A DNA stretch of 64,000 nt, taken from positions 42,503 to 106,502 of the forward strand of contig CAKOOV010000003.1 in assembly GCA_934098435.1 (NCBI GenBank), read 5' to 3'. The notes under the pieces were generated by a model. It worked only from the letters and a program-made list of their open reading frames with translations. It was not told where the DNA came from and did no database searches. Positions 24,016-33,628 of this stretch are shown piece by piece. Numbering within the stretch: the first letter of the stretch is position 1; each line of letters begins with the position of its first letter. The DNA is from an uncultured Bacilli bacterium (lineage in GTDB: Bacteria > Bacillota_I > Bacilli_A > RF39 > UBA660). A program made the position numbers and the translations under genes.

Positions 24016-24782
24016 TTTTTAATACCTCTACCATCAACACTTTTCAATATTGCCGCCATATCAATAATGTTATCTGTTTCATCTTTCTGATAATCTGCAA
24101 TCATTTTAACCATATCATCATTAGCAATATCATATCCTAATTCCTTAAGATAACCTTTAAAACCATCCTTTAATAAATCCGAATATTCAAAAGTAGGATC
24201 ATTTTTAACAATATAACTAAATGCCTTATCAAAAACTTCTTCTCTATATGGAGCATTAACTATATTAGTAGCAGCTAAAATAACACAACGCATATCAGTT
24301 TCCGACTCTTTAGCAGCCTCAGTAATATGCCTTGTTAAATTAGCATAATTAAAGTTAACATATTTTTCACCAGTATCAGGATTATTACCATAAGTTTCAA
24401 TTATTTTATTAGATTTATCACCATCTAATCCCATTAAATCTTCATAATATTTAATTTCTTTTTTTATACCCTGTTTTTCATCTTTAGATATATTTATTAC
24501 AACATTATTACTATTAGTAACAACTTTAGTAGCAATAGTAGCTATTCCAGCAGAAAGAACATTAGTAACAACAAGTAGTGTAACAATAGCTCTTTTAAAT
24601 TCACTATTTCTTTTCTTCTTTCTATTATGACCATATTCATGAGTAACTGTAGTATCTTTATCACTATTATTCCACGCTCGATCATAATATTCATCATTTT
24701 CCATTCTTCTAGATTGTGCATTTAGAGCATTTCTATTAACTAAATTAATAACTCCATCAATATCAGAATTGCCTCTTTCCAT
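24012..24782 (-). CDS. single-pass membrane protein of unknown function (256 aa)
   Basis: I do not recognise a family. The first 60 residues are polar and charged, ending in a basic stretch RKKKRNSEFKR. One membrane helix follows (AIVTLLVVTNVLSAGIATIAT), then about 165 residues of Asp/Lys-rich, mostly helical sequence that would face outward by the positive-inside rule. It has an HEYGH sequence in the cytoplasmic part; this resembles a zinc-protease motif but there is no supporting fold. Ribosome site GAGGTGAATAT. Promoter at 24801-24829. Confidence 0.55.
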   Translation of the reverse strand: MERGNSDIDGVINLVNRNALNAQSRRMENDEYYDRAWNNSDKDTTVTHEYGHNRKKKRNSEFKRAIVTLLVVTNVLSAGIATIATKVVTNSNNVVINISKDEKQGIKKEIKYYEDLMGLDGDKSNKIIETYGNNPDTGEKYVNFNYANLTRHITEAAKESETDMRCVILAATNIVNAPYREEVFDKAFSYIVKNDPTFEYSDLLKDGFKGYLKELGYDIANDDMVKMIADYQKDETDNIIDMAAILKSVDGRGIKK

Positions 24783-24800
24783 ATATTCACCTCTATTTTA

Positions 24801-24829
24801 AGTATATATTTAAATACAAAATAAGTCAA
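24801..24829 (-). promoter_or_regulatory. promoter of the 24.0-24.8 kb minus-strand pair
   Basis: On the minus strand TTGACT (24829-24824) and TATACT (24806-24801) are 17 bases apart. Confidence 0.6.
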
Positions 24830-24893
24830 TTATATTTACAAATTTATCATTTAACGTGTAAATATAATATCTATAAAAAATAATAAAAACATA

Positions 24894-24922
24894 TTGTATT
24901 TTAAAAAAAAATATGATAAAAT
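24894..24922 (+). promoter_or_regulatory. promoter of sepF-divIVA
   Basis: TTGTAT (24894-24899) and TAAAAT (24917-24922), 17 bases apart, ahead of a TAGGAGAGAT ribosome site. Confidence 0.55.
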
Positions 24923-24945
24923 TATAGAGAATAGGAGAGATATAT

Positions 24946-25338
24946 ATGGCACTAAACAAACTAAAAAAATTCGTAAGTGAGGAAGTAATGAATGACGAAC
25001 TAGCAGAAGATGAATACTATGATGCTGAAAATGTTACTGTTCCTAATAGTGGTAAAATGATTCTTTTAGAACCCCGTGCTTATTCTGAAAGTCAGCAAAT
25101 AGCGGACCATTTAAAAAAAAGAAATACTGTTGTTGTTAACATGAAAAGAGTAACACCTGATCAAGCTAAAAGAATAGTAGATTTTTTAAGTGGCACTGTA
25201 TATGCAATTGGTGGAGACCTTCAAAAAATAGGTGGAGGAATATTTTTATGCACACCTAAAAATGTAAATGTTGAAGGAACTATTTCAGAAGAAGAAGAAA
25301 AAGGAAAAAAGAAAAACGATATTGACTTAGAATGGTAG
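24946..25338 (+). CDS. sepF: cell division protein SepF
   Basis: SepF anchors FtsZ to the membrane and bundles it at the septum. The N-terminus [11 protein letters not shown] can form an amphipathic membrane helix. The core has [31 protein letters not shown] and [26 protein letters not shown], as in the DUF552/SepF family. The length is 130 residues, with an acidic tail. divIVA follows after 19 bases, the usual neighbour in Firmicutes. Confidence 0.95.
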   Translation: MALNKLKKFVSEEVMNDELAEDEYYDAENVTVPNSGKMILLEPRAYSESQQIADHLKKRNTVVVNMKRVTPDQAKRIVDFLSGTVYAIGGDLQKIGGGIFLCTPKNVNVEGTISEEEEKGKKKNDIDLEW

Positions 25339-25357
25339 AAGGCAAAGGTGACTTTTT

Positions 25358-25792
25358 ATGAAGAGGTTTACTATCGTTAATAACGGATATAACGTCGATG
25401 AAGTAAATAGATTTATTGACGTCGTTATTAAGAGATTAGAAAAATTAAATAGTGATAATGCTCTTATGCAGATGAAAATCTCTTCATTAGAAGAACAACT
25501 GCAGAAAAGCAAAAAAGAAGAAATTAATTTAGGAGAGGCTATTATAGCCGCTCAAAAAACAGCAGATAGAATAAAATCATTAGCACGTGAAGAATCAAAT
25601 ATGATAGTAGAAGAAGCGCGAAATAATGCTAATGCTATAGTCCATGAGGCACTTCTAACAGCTGAAAAAACAGAACATGAAGCTATGATTCTAAGAAAAA
25701 ATATTACTGTATATAAAAATAGAGTTAAAAACATAATAAAATCTCAACTAGAAATAGCGGATGATTTAGACAAATATGATTTAGATAATTAA
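25358..25792 (+). CDS. divIVA: DivIVA-family division-site protein
   Basis: The N-terminal segment MKRFTIVNNGYNVDEVNRFIDVVIKRLEKLN is the DivIVA membrane-curvature domain in slightly divergent form (usual F-x-x-x-x-x-GY-x-x-x-EVDxFL). The remaining hundred residues form a long coiled coil with alternating Glu, Ala and Lys. DivIVA gathers at curved membrane and organises division or pole proteins. At 144 residues it is at the short end of the family. Confidence 0.88.
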   Translation: MKRFTIVNNGYNVDEVNRFIDVVIKRLEKLNSDNALMQMKISSLEEQLQKSKKEEINLGEAIIAAQKTADRIKSLAREESNMIVEEARNNANAIVHEALLTAEKTEHEAMILRKNITVYKNRVKNIIKSQLEIADDLDKYDLDN

Positions 25793-25793
25793 G

Positions 25794-25815
25794 TACCAAT
25801 ATTGGTATTTTTTTC
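25794..25815 (+). terminator. terminator of sepF-divIVA
   Basis: A perfect palindrome TACCAATATTGGTA (25794-25807) is followed by a T run directly behind divIVA. Confidence 0.7.
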
Positions 25816-25883
25816 TTTAATAATATTGAAAAAAAAACAAAAAAAAGTTATAATAAATATATAATGAAAAGGAGGTCCTAATA

Positions 25884-26498
25884 ATGATAAAAAATGCATT
25901 TATGGAAGTATTACCAGACGTATGGCCAATGCTTATAATAATCTTAGTAATAATAGTAAGCCTTAGATTAACATACCTAATAACAAAGCACAAAAAGTTT
26001 CAACTACATAAAGAAATAATTTATCTTTTAGCAATAATATATTTATTATGCTTATTCCATGTAGTAACATTTCAGGATACTAACTATGGAACATCTAATT
26101 TTACACCATTTAAAGAAATATTTAGATATGATATAGGTTCACACAAATTTATGCGTAATGTTATGGGTAATATAATATTATTTATTCCTTATGGCTTTTT
26201 AGCCTCCTACTTACTTAATAACAAAAAATTTAGCGTTATAACAATTCTTACAATAATTGCTTCACTAACTATAGAGACAGTTCAATACTATATAGGAAGA
26301 GTTTTTGATATAGATGATATTATCTTAAATGTTATAGGAGGAATAGTTGGCTTCTTATTATTTATAGGATTAGATGCTATAAGAAGTAAAATAAAAATAT
26401 TTAGAAATGATACAGTATTGGATATACTAATAATAATCTTTTTAGTATTGATAATAATATATTCATTTAATATTAATCTATTTAGTATATGGGGGTAA
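25884..26498 (+). CDS. VanZ-family membrane protein
   Basis: The protein has five or six membrane helices and the VanZ-domain features [51 protein letters not shown]. VanZ proteins confer low teicoplanin resistance in enterococci; most relatives have unknown function in the envelope. Ribosome site AAAAGGAGGTCC. It starts the run vanZ-ybeY-dgkA-cdd. Confidence 0.85.
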   Translation: MIKNAFMEVLPDVWPMLIIILVIIVSLRLTYLITKHKKFQLHKEIIYLLAIIYLLCLFHVVTFQDTNYGTSNFTPFKEIFRYDIGSHKFMRNVMGNIILFIPYGFLASYLLNNKKFSVITILTIIASLTIETVQYYIGRVFDIDDIILNVIGGIVGFLLFIGLDAIRSKIKIFRNDTVLDILIIIFLVLIIIYSFNINLFSIWG

Positions 26499-26503
26499 TA
26501 AAC

Positions 26504-26944
26504 ATGTTTGAAATATTTAACGAGACAGATAAAAAGATAAAAGAAATAAATAAATTACAAGAATATATGAATTTTGTCGTAAACAAATTAGACTTATCAA
26601 AGGCTATGTTTAATATAATATTTGTAAGTAATGAAGAAATACATAATATTAATAAAGAATATAGAAATGTTGATAGAGTTACAGATGTAATATCATTTGC
26701 CTTAGAAGATAATAAAGATATAACATATGATGATTTCAGATTATTAGGCGATATATATATAGCCATTGATGTAGCTTATGAGCAGGCAAAAGAATATAAT
26801 CATTCAGAGGAAAGAGAAGTATGTTTTCTTGCGACACATGGCCTTCTGCACTTATTAGGATATGATCACATGAAAGAAAGTGATGAAAAAATAATGTTTG
26901 GAAAACAGGAGGAATTATTAAATGCCTACGAGATCAAAAGATAA
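26504..26944 (+). CDS. ybeY: endoribonuclease YbeY
   Basis: YbeY is a zinc-dependent RNase needed for 16S rRNA 3'-end maturation and ribosome quality control. The metal motif [11 protein letters not shown] (H-G-x-x-H-x-x-G-x-D-H) is intact, preceded by [11 protein letters not shown] and [12 protein letters not shown]. The start at 26504 is chosen over the in-frame ATG at 26489, because GGGGGTAATAAAC lies just before it. The end overlaps dgkA by 23 bases. Confidence 0.95.
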   Translation: MFEIFNETDKKIKEINKLQEYMNFVVNKLDLSKAMFNIIFVSNEEIHNINKEYRNVDRVTDVISFALEDNKDITYDDFRLLGDIYIAIDVAYEQAKEYNHSEEREVCFLATHGLLHLLGYDHMKESDEKIMFGKQEELLNAYEIKR

Positions 26945-27305
26945 AAGAAGCTTTTTAACTAGTTTTATAGATTGTATTCATGGTTTAGAATTTGTCATTA
27001 CAAATGAGGAAAATTTTAGGCGTGAAATAATTATTGGTATCATAACTTTAATTTTATCATATATATTAAAAGTATCTCAAACAGAATTCATTATAGTTCT
27101 AATCATGATAGCATTAGTATTAACTAGTGAAGTAATAAATACCGCAATTGAAAAAACAGTTGACTTATATACCAATAAATATAATGAAACAGCAAAAATA
27201 GCTAAAGATGTGTCAGCATTTGCAGTACTTTTAATGTCCATATTTGCATTAATAATAGGCATTATAATATTTGGCAGTAAAATAATAAATATCATAGGAG
27301 GATAG
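26922..27305 (+). CDS. dgkA: diacylglycerol/undecaprenol kinase
   Basis: This small integral membrane kinase has three predicted helices. The family motif [13 protein letters not shown] and the following [13 protein letters not shown] are present, as is the N-terminal FRREI. In Firmicutes such enzymes mostly phosphorylate undecaprenol for cell-wall lipid carrier recycling. It sits between ybeY and cdd as in Bacillus (ybeY-dgkA-cdd-era). Ribosome site ACAGGAGG. Which lipid is used cannot be told from sequence. Confidence 0.92.
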   Translation: MPTRSKDKRSFLTSFIDCIHGLEFVITNEENFRREIIIGIITLILSYILKVSQTEFIIVLIMIALVLTSEVINTAIEKTVDLYTNKYNETAKIAKDVSAFAVLLMSIFALIIGIIIFGSKIINIIGG

Positions 27306-27306
27306 T

Positions 27307-27693
27307 ATGGAGGAAAGTTTAAAAAGATTATTAAAAAACAGTTATAGTCCTTATTCAGGCTTTAAAGTAGCATCAATATGCTTAATGAAAGATGGAAAAA
27401 GTTTTGGCGGTGTAAATGTAGAAAATGCCTCATATGGAGCAACAATATGTGCCGAAAGAGTAGCTATTACATCAGCTATTGCCAGTGGATATACAAAAGG
27501 AGATTTTAGCAAATTATATGTTATGTGTGACAGTAGTAGAATAGCTTCAAGCTGCTTTATCTGCAGGCAAGTAATAAATGAATTTTTTGATAAAGACTGT
27601 GAGATAATATTATACAGTAACGATGGCGAAAAAGAAATATATACAGTAAGAGAACTATGTCCATATCCATTTGGAAGCTCTGATTTAAATTAA
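27307..27693 (+). CDS. cdd: cytidine deaminase
   Basis: The zinc-dependent enzyme converts cytidine and deoxycytidine to uridine forms in pyrimidine salvage. The catalytic CAERVA (His-type position is Cys, as in the homotetrameric class) and the second metal pair in SSCFICRQ are present; the usual Pro of PCxxCRQ is Ser. NVENASYGATICAER is classic. The length of 128 residues is normal. It starts one base after the dgkA stop. Confidence 0.95.
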   Translation: MEESLKRLLKNSYSPYSGFKVASICLMKDGKSFGGVNVENASYGATICAERVAITSAIASGYTKGDFSKLYVMCDSSRIASSCFICRQVINEFFDKDCEIILYSNDGEKEIYTVRELCPYPFGSSDLN

Positions 27694-27709
27694 ATAATTA
27701 AATTCAAAA

Positions 27710-27733
27710 CATCTAATAATAGATGCTTTTTTC
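27710..27733 (+). terminator. terminator of the vanZ-cdd run
   Basis: CATCTA (27710-27715) and TAGATG (27720-27725) flank ATAA, followed by CTTTTTT. Confidence 0.7.
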
Positions 27734-27785
27734 TTGTTTATTTATTCCTAATATGATACAATAAAAAGGAAAGAAGGGAACTAAT

Positions 27786-28682
27786 ATGAAAAGCGGATTC
27801 GTAAGTTTTATAGGAAGACCAAACGTTGGAAAAAGCACACTATTAAATAGTATTTTAGGGAAAAAAGTAGCAATAACTTCAGAAAAGCCACAAACTACAA
27901 GAAACATGATTCAAGGGATATATAATGATGAAGATACCCAAATTGTTTTTGTAGATACACCAGGTATTCATAAACCACAGAATAAATTAGGAAGAGTATT
28001 AAACAAACAAGCTTATTTTACCATTAATGATGTTGATATAGTAGTAATGGTAGTGGACATCACAGAAAAAATAGGTAAAGGAGATAACTTTGTCATAGAT
28101 ATCTTAAAAAATTTAGATGAAGATAAACCAATATTTTTAGTAATAAATAAGATAGATAAATTACCACGAGAAGAGATATTAAAAAAGATAGATGAATATC
28201 AAAAAATATTCAATTTTACAGAAATAATCCCTGTATCAGCAAGAAAAAAAGATAACGTTGATAGACTAATTGAAGTATTAAAAAAATATTTGCCAGACAA
28301 TATAAAATACTTTGACGATACCACTGTTACTAGCAGTTCACCTTCATTTATAATATCCGAATTAATAAGAGAAAAAGTATTAGACTTAACCGAAGAAGAA
28401 ATACCACATTCAGTAACATGCGTAGTAGAAGAACTATCAGAAGATAGCAAAATGATGACCATCGGAGCCACAATTATCGTTGATAGAGAAAATCTGAAAA
28501 AAATAATAATAGGAAAAAATGGTAGTAAAATAAAAGAAATAGGAACTAGAGCTAGAAAAGACATAGAAGCCTATTTCAATAAAAAAGTATATTTAGATTT
28601 ATTTGTTAAAGTAGTACCAAAATGGCGTGACAAAGAAAAATTTCTAAACATGATAGGATATAAAGACTTTTTGAATAAATAA
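27786..28682 (+). CDS. era: GTPase Era
   Basis: Era binds 16S rRNA near its 3' end and helps to mature the 30S subunit. G1 GRPNVGKSTLLN, switch I with QTTRNMIQG, G3 DTPGIHKP and G4 NKIDKL are present, followed by SARK (G5) and the C-terminal KH domain with IIGKNGSKIKEIGTRARKDIEAY. The length of 298 residues is normal. It precedes yqzL and recO, as in Bacillus. Confidence 0.97.
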   Translation: MKSGFVSFIGRPNVGKSTLLNSILGKKVAITSEKPQTTRNMIQGIYNDEDTQIVFVDTPGIHKPQNKLGRVLNKQAYFTINDVDIVVMVVDITEKIGKGDNFVIDILKNLDEDKPIFLVINKIDKLPREEILKKIDEYQKIFNFTEIIPVSARKKDNVDRLIEVLKKYLPDNIKYFDDTTVTSSSPSFIISELIREKVLDLTEEEIPHSVTCVVEELSEDSKMMTIGATIIVDRENLKKIIIGKNGSKIKEIGTRARKDIEAYFNKKVYLDLFVKVVPKWRDKEKFLNMIGYKDFLNK

Positions 28683-28718
28683 TAAAAAAATCACCCACAA
28701 TATAACTAGGTGATATAT

Positions 28719-28811
28719 ATGAATAAAAAAGATCTTTGGCTATTATTTAAGAAAACTGGAAAAATAGAATACTATTTAAAATATAAAAATCTTTGTAAAA
28801 AAGAGGGATAA
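28719..28811 (+). CDS. yqzL: YqzL-like small protein (30 aa)
   Basis: The frame reads MNKKDLWLLFKKTGKIEYYL and ten further residues. It lies exactly between era and recO, where Bacillus subtilis has yqzL, and shares the pattern W-x-x-F-x-x-TG-x-I-x-x-YL-x-x-K. AGGTGATATAT is the ribosome site. The stop codon overlaps the spacer to recO by one base. Function unknown. Confidence 0.75.
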   Translation: MNKKDLWLLFKKTGKIEYYLKYKNLCKKEG

Positions 28812-28812
28812 T

Positions 28813-29535
28813 ATGTACAAAAAAATTGAAGGCATTATAATAAGTGAATATCCTATTGAAGAATCAAGTAAAATAATAAATATATTTACTACTGATGGAA
28901 TAGTAGGAGTAGTAGCAAAAGGAGCAAAAAAAATTAAAAGTCCATTCTTTGCCACTACAAACAAATTATGTTATGGAATATTTGATATTGTATATAAAGA
29001 AAATGGACTATCAAAACTAAAAGAAGCCAGTATAAGTAATGATTATCGAAACATAAAGAAAGATATAAAAAAAATATCATATGCAACATATATAACAGAA
29101 CTAGCTACTCAAGTATATAAACATGAGAACAGAAAAGACATATTAGAATTATATATATCATGTTTAAATAAAATAGAAGAAGGTTATGATGCATTAGTAA
29201 TAAGTAATATTCTAAAATTAAAACTATTAGATTATCTTGGAATAAAACCAGTAATCGATAGATGTGTAGAATGCGGTAATACCACAGATATAATAACTAT
29301 ATCAAGCTATTTAGGAGGTTATGTATGTTCTAATTGCTATAAGAATGAAAAAATAGTATCTCCCAAAACAATAAGTTTAATAAGAATGCTATATTATGTC
29401 GATGTATCAAAAATAACCAAATTAGAAATATCAGAAAAAATAAAAAAAGAAATCGATGATTTCACTAGCGATTACTATGATCGTTATTCAGGAATATATT
29501 TAAAAAGTAAAATATTATTAGAAGGAATTAAATAA
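28813..29535 (+). CDS. recO: DNA repair protein RecO
   Basis: RecO anneals single-stranded DNA and, with RecR, loads RecA. The N-terminal OB fold is seen in KIEGIIISEYPIEESSKIINIFT and GVVAKGAKKIKSPF. A helical domain follows, holding the zinc-finger Cys residues in RCVECGN and YVCSNCY. The length of 240 residues is typical. The start lies one base after the small yqzL-like gene. Confidence 0.95.
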   Translation: MYKKIEGIIISEYPIEESSKIINIFTTDGIVGVVAKGAKKIKSPFFATTNKLCYGIFDIVYKENGLSKLKEASISNDYRNIKKDIKKISYATYITELATQVYKHENRKDILELYISCLNKIEEGYDALVISNILKLKLLDYLGIKPVIDRCVECGNTTDIITISSYLGGYVCSNCYKNEKIVSPKTISLIRMLYYVDVSKITKLEISEKIKKEIDDFTSDYYDRYSGIYLKSKILLEGIK

Positions 29536-29555
29536 AATATATTAGAGGTGAATCT

Positions 29556-29963
29556 ATGAATTCATTAAAATATATAATAATTCCTTTTTTTATTGCCATT
29601 TTTTCTCAAATAGTTAAAACAATTATAGAAACAATCAAATATAAAAAAATAAACATATCAAGACTATTTGATGGTATGGGTGGTATGCCAAGCACGCATT
29701 CTGCTTTAGTGTCAAGTATTACTACATTAATATATTTAAATTATGGTATAACATCATCATTATTTAGTATTTCTTTAATATTTTCATTAATAGTAATTTA
29801 TGATTCAATGGGAATAAGATATGAAAGTGGAAAACAAGCAGAAGTAATAAATAATACCCTAGGAACCAATTTAAAAGAACCATTAGGCCACAAACCAATA
29901 GAAACATTAATAGGTGTACTATTTGGTATAGTATTATCAATCATATTAAACAAAATTAAATAG
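29556..29963 (+). CDS. divergent PAP2-family membrane protein (YuiD/DUF212)
   Basis: The protein has four hydrophobic helices with the DUF212 signature FDGMGGMPSTHSALVSS, YDSMGIRYESGKQAEVIN and a final LGHKPIETLIG. It is related to PAP2 lipid phosphatases, but a substrate has not been proved for this group. The 135-residue length is typical. Ribosome site AGAGGTGAATCT. It ends the era-recO run. Confidence 0.85.
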   Translation: MNSLKYIIIPFFIAIFSQIVKTIIETIKYKKINISRLFDGMGGMPSTHSALVSSITTLIYLNYGITSSLFSISLIFSLIVIYDSMGIRYESGKQAEVINNTLGTNLKEPLGHKPIETLIGVLFGIVLSIILNKIK

Positions 29964-29992
29964 CAGGTAAAAATATACCTACTATTTTTTTA
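29961..29992. terminator. terminator between the PAP2-like gene and the convergent femX-like gene
   Basis: TAGCAGGTA and TACCTACTA pair with one mismatch and are followed by T7 on the plus strand. It overlaps the stop codon of the minus-strand gene. Confidence 0.65.
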
Positions 29993-31172
29993 AATTATTA
30001 ATAATTTTAATAATATGATATAACCATTTATTAATAATAAGATCATAATTGCCAAGACATTCATATACCTTGCCACCAAATCCCATTTTAAATAAATAGT
30101 CGCCATCTTTTTTATCCATACTTTTAATATTACCAAAGTTAAATATTTTATATCCCAAAGTAAGATATTTCTTAATAATTTCCCATTTAATTAAATGAGA
30201 AGAGTAAAAACCTTTAAGTTCTTCGTTAAAAGCCTCATCCATAAAATATATCTCACGATTATTTTTAATAATTAATATAGCCCCAATTATTACACTTTCT
30301 GGATATTTAGTATAAATATTAGTGGCCTTAATAATTTCATTATTATATTTAGAAATAAGTCTATCAGATTCCATTTTCTTATTTACCAAAGAATCACTCT
30401 TTTTAATTTTACCATTTTGCATAATTTGAATCAAATTATAATTTCTTTCCTCTTCTTTTTTTAAGAGAAAACGATAATTATTAATATATTGTTCCGGATC
30501 AATTTTAGCAAAATAAATTTCAGAAGAATTAACATCACCATTAAAATTATTAATAATCTTTTTTATTTCATTATTATTTAAATTATTATTAAGATTAAGT
30601 AATGTATCAATATTATTATTATCATCTTTATAAATAGTAATAGATCTTTGAAGAGCTAATTTAATATTTCTTTTAGTATTCGAATTAAACATTTTATAAG
30701 TTTCATCAGGAGTTTTTTCAGTTTCTAAAACAACTTTTCTTTTACTTATTTTACTAGTCTTAACAAAAGAAAGTTCATCTAATAATTTAATAATATTAGT
30801 ATCAAAATAAATAACTTGTCCCTTTTTATCAAACATTTTATATGTAGTATTATTATCAGTAGTTAAATAAATAAATTTCTTTTCTTTCAAATAAGCTTTT
30901 AAACTGGTAATAAAATCTCTAAATAAATTATCATTATCATAATCAATAAGAAAACCACCAGGAACATATCCCACTTTAAATTTAAGAACACTTCTTTCGA
31001 GTAGTAAAACAGCCCCCATAATAGTATTATCATTTTCATTAATGAAACCTAAAAATAATCTATTATAATTATTCATGATATTAGCATATTCTATAGTTTG
31101 AAAATAATTTCTAGAACTATGTAATTTAGAATAATTCTTAAATTGTATCTCTGTTAATTCAATAATTTTCAT
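29982..31172 (-). CDS. FemABX-family peptidoglycan aminoacyltransferase
   Basis: FemABX enzymes add amino acids from tRNA to the peptidoglycan precursor side chain. N-terminal YFQTIEYANIMNN, GAVLLLERSVLKFKVGYVPGGFLIDYDN and RNIKLALQRS are typical, as is the C-terminal GFYSSHLIKWEIIKKYLTLGYKIFNFGNI. Two GNAT-like halves are joined; the Lys-rich coiled-coil insertion of the family is reduced. The length is 396 residues. Ribosome site GGAGTGGTTTT on the minus strand. The attached amino acid is unknown. Confidence 0.87.
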   Translation of the reverse strand: MKIIELTEIQFKNYSKLHSSRNYFQTIEYANIMNNYNRLFLGFINENDNTIMGAVLLLERSVLKFKVGYVPGGFLIDYDNDNLFRDFITSLKAYLKEKKFIYLTTDNNTTYKMFDKKGQVIYFDTNIIKLLDELSFVKTSKISKRKVVLETEKTPDETYKMFNSNTKRNIKLALQRSITIYKDDNNNIDTLLNLNNNLNNNEIKKIINNFNGDVNSSEIYFAKIDPEQYINNYRFLLKKEEERNYNLIQIMQNGKIKKSDSLVNKKMESDRLISKYNNEIIKATNIYTKYPESVIIGAILIIKNNREIYFMDEAFNEELKGFYSSHLIKWEIIKKYLTLGYKIFNFGNIKSMDKKDGDYLFKMGFGGKVYECLGNYDLIINKWLYHIIKIINNLKK

Positions 31173-31286
31173 AAAACCACTCCAATAAACATTATATCAT
31201 ATAAAACATCAAAAAAACAATAAAACACTATTAATATTTTATAAATTATGATATACTAAATATAGATAAAATAGAAGGTGAACGTT

Positions 31287-33620
31287 ATGAAGCTATCAAA
31301 AAAAGAATTAAAAGCATTAGATGGTTATTTTAGATGTGCTAACTACTTAGCCGTTGGACAATTGTATCTAGTTGATAATCCCTTGCTAACTAAACCACTT
31401 GAGTGGAAAGATGTTAAGAAAAAAATAGTGGGTCATTGGGGAACAGTTCCTGGTCAAAATTTTATATATGCTCATTTAAATAGAGTAATTAAAAATAATG
31501 ATTTAAACATGATTTATATTTCCGGACCAGGCCATGGAGGTAATAGCCAAATAGCCAATACATATATTGAAGGCACATACTCGGAAACATATAAAGAAAT
31601 AACAGAAGATACTGAAGGATTAAAAAAACTATTTAAACAATTCTCCTTTCCAGGAGGCACCTCATCACATGCAGCGCCAGAAGTACCAGGAAGCATTAAT
31701 GAAGGCGGCGAATTAGGCTATAGCTTATTGCATGCTTTCGGGGCCGTTTTTGATAATCCAGATTTAATAGCAGCCTGTGTAGTAGGGGATGGCGAAGCAG
31801 AAACAGGACCACTTGCAACAAGCTGGCATTCCAATAAATTTCTGAATCCCAAAAGCGATGGTGCTGTACTTCCAATATTACATTTAAATGGCTATAAAAT
31901 AAGCAATCCAACAATACTATCACGAATAAGTGAAGATGAATTGTTATCACTATTTTGGGGTTATGGTTGGAATCCATATTTAGTTGAAGCAGCGACTACT
32001 ATTGAACTCCATAAAAAAATGGCTAGTACATTAGATAAAATAATAAAAGATATAAAAAAAATTCAATACAACGCTAGATATAACAACAAAGTAGAAAGAG
32101 TAAGATGGCCGATGATCATTTTAAAAACACCTAAAGGATGGACTGGACCTAAATATGTAGAAGGTAAAAAAATAGAAGGTACCTTCAGAAGCCATCAAGT
32201 ACCAATACCATTAGAAAATGATGAAGAATTAAGACAACTAGAAAAATGGCTAAAAAGTTATCATCCAGAAGAACTATTTGATGAAAACGGAAAAATAAAA
32301 CCATATATTAAATCTATTGTACCATATAACAGAATGGGAGCAAACCCATATGCCAATGGTGGAAAATTACTAAAAGAATTAAAAGTTCCAAATATTGAAA
32401 AATATAAAGTCGATGTAACGCATCCAGGCTGTATTGAAAAAGAAGATACGCGTGTTCTAGGAGAATTCATTCGTGATATAATAAAACAAAATCCAAATAA
32501 CTTTAGAGCCTTCGGCCCTGATGAAACAATGAGTAATAGACTATCACATTTATTTGATACAACATCTAGAGTATGGTATTTAAATAAGAAAAAAGATGAT
32601 GAATATCTATCACCGGACGGCCGAGTAATGGATTCATATTTAAGTGAACATGCATGTGAAGGATGGCTTGAAGGATATATATTAACCGGTAGACATGGTT
32701 TCTTTGCCTCATACGAAGCCTTTATCAGAATAATAGATTCTATGGCTAGTCAACATGCTAAATGGCTTAAAGTATCCAAAGAATTACCATGGCGTAAAGA
32801 TATATCATCATTAAATTACATATTAACATCAAACGTATGGCAACAGGATCATAATGGATATACACATCAAGATCCAGGATTTATAGACCATTTAGCCAAC
32901 AAAAAAGCCGATATAGTAAGAGTATATTTACCTCCTGATGCCAATTGCTTATTATCTTGCTTTGACCATGTTATTAAAACAAAAAATTATATAAACGTAA
33001 TTGTAGCATCAAAACACATGCGACCTCAGTGGCTCTCTATGGAAGAGGCAAAAGAACATTGTGCCAAAGGAATATCAAAATGGGAATTTGCTAGTAACGA
33101 TAAAAAAGGAGTAGATATTGTATTAGTATCAATAGGAGATGCTCCAACATTAGAAAATATGGCAGCAGTAAAAATAATAAGAGAATATTTACCAGATATA
33201 AAAATAAGATTTATAAATGTCGTAGATTTAATGAAACTACAGCCAAATACCATGCATCCACATGGATTGACAAACACAGAATATAATAAACTATTCACCA
33301 AAGACAAGCCAATAATTTTTAATTATCATGGCTATCCAACATTAATACATGAATTTACTTATGAAAGAGAAAACAAAAACATATCAGTCCATGGTTACTT
33401 AGAAGAAGGAACAATAACAACAGCTTTTGATATGCGAGTAAAAAATAAAATAGACAGATATCATATAGTTATAGATATAATAAACCATCTAGACATATCT
33501 AAAACACCTGAAGGCAAAAAAATAATAAAATTAATGGAAGAAAAATTAAAATATCATGATAAATATATAAAAGAATATGGTATAGATACAGAAGAAATAA
33601 GAAATTTCAAATGGGAGTGA
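31287..33620 (+). CDS. xfp: xylulose-5-phosphate/fructose-6-phosphate phosphoketolase
   Basis: This thiamine-diphosphate enzyme splits xylulose 5-phosphate or fructose 6-phosphate with phosphate to acetyl phosphate and a smaller sugar phosphate. The TPP motif [22 protein letters not shown] is present, as are [35 protein letters not shown] and [10 protein letters not shown]. The length of 777 residues is standard. ATG 31287 follows GAAGGTGAACGTT and is preferred over the GTG at 31278. It points to a heterofermentative or bifid-type sugar route with acetyl phosphate as energy source. Confidence 0.96.
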   Translation: MKLSKKELKALDGYFRCANYLAVGQLYLVDNPLLTKPLEWKDVKKKIVGHWGTVPGQNFIYAHLNRVIKNNDLNMIYISGPGHGGNSQIANTYIEGTYSETYKEITEDTEGLKKLFKQFSFPGGTSSHAAPEVPGSINEGGELGYSLLHAFGAVFDNPDLIAACVVGDGEAETGPLATSWHSNKFLNPKSDGAVLPILHLNGYKISNPTILSRISEDELLSLFWGYGWNPYLVEAATTIELHKKMASTLDKIIKDIKKIQYNARYNNKVERVRWPMIILKTPKGWTGPKYVEGKKIEGTFRSHQVPIPLENDEELRQLEKWLKSYHPEELFDENGKIKPYIKSIVPYNRMGANPYANGGKLLKELKVPNIEKYKVDVTHPGCIEKEDTRVLGEFIRDIIKQNPNNFRAFGPDETMSNRLSHLFDTTSRVWYLNKKKDDEYLSPDGRVMDSYLSEHACEGWLEGYILTGRHGFFASYEAFIRIIDSMASQHAKWLKVSKELPWRKDISSLNYILTSNVWQQDHNGYTHQDPGFIDHLANKKADIVRVYLPPDANCLLSCFDHVIKTKNYINVIVASKHMRPQWLSMEEAKEHCAKGISKWEFASNDKKGVDIVLVSIGDAPTLENMAAVKIIREYLPDIKIRFINVVDLMKLQPNTMHPHGLTNTEYNKLFTKDKPIIFNYHGYPTLIHEFTYERENKNISVHGYLEEGTITTAFDMRVKNKIDRYHIVIDIINHLDISKTPEGKKIIKLMEEKLKYHDKYIKEYGIDTEEIRNFKWE

Positions 33621-33628
33621 GGTAAGAA

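Noticed and set aside
24012..24782. HEYGH as a zinc protease site
   Set aside because: The rest of the protein shows no protease fold, and the motif lies in a short, polar cytoplasmic part.
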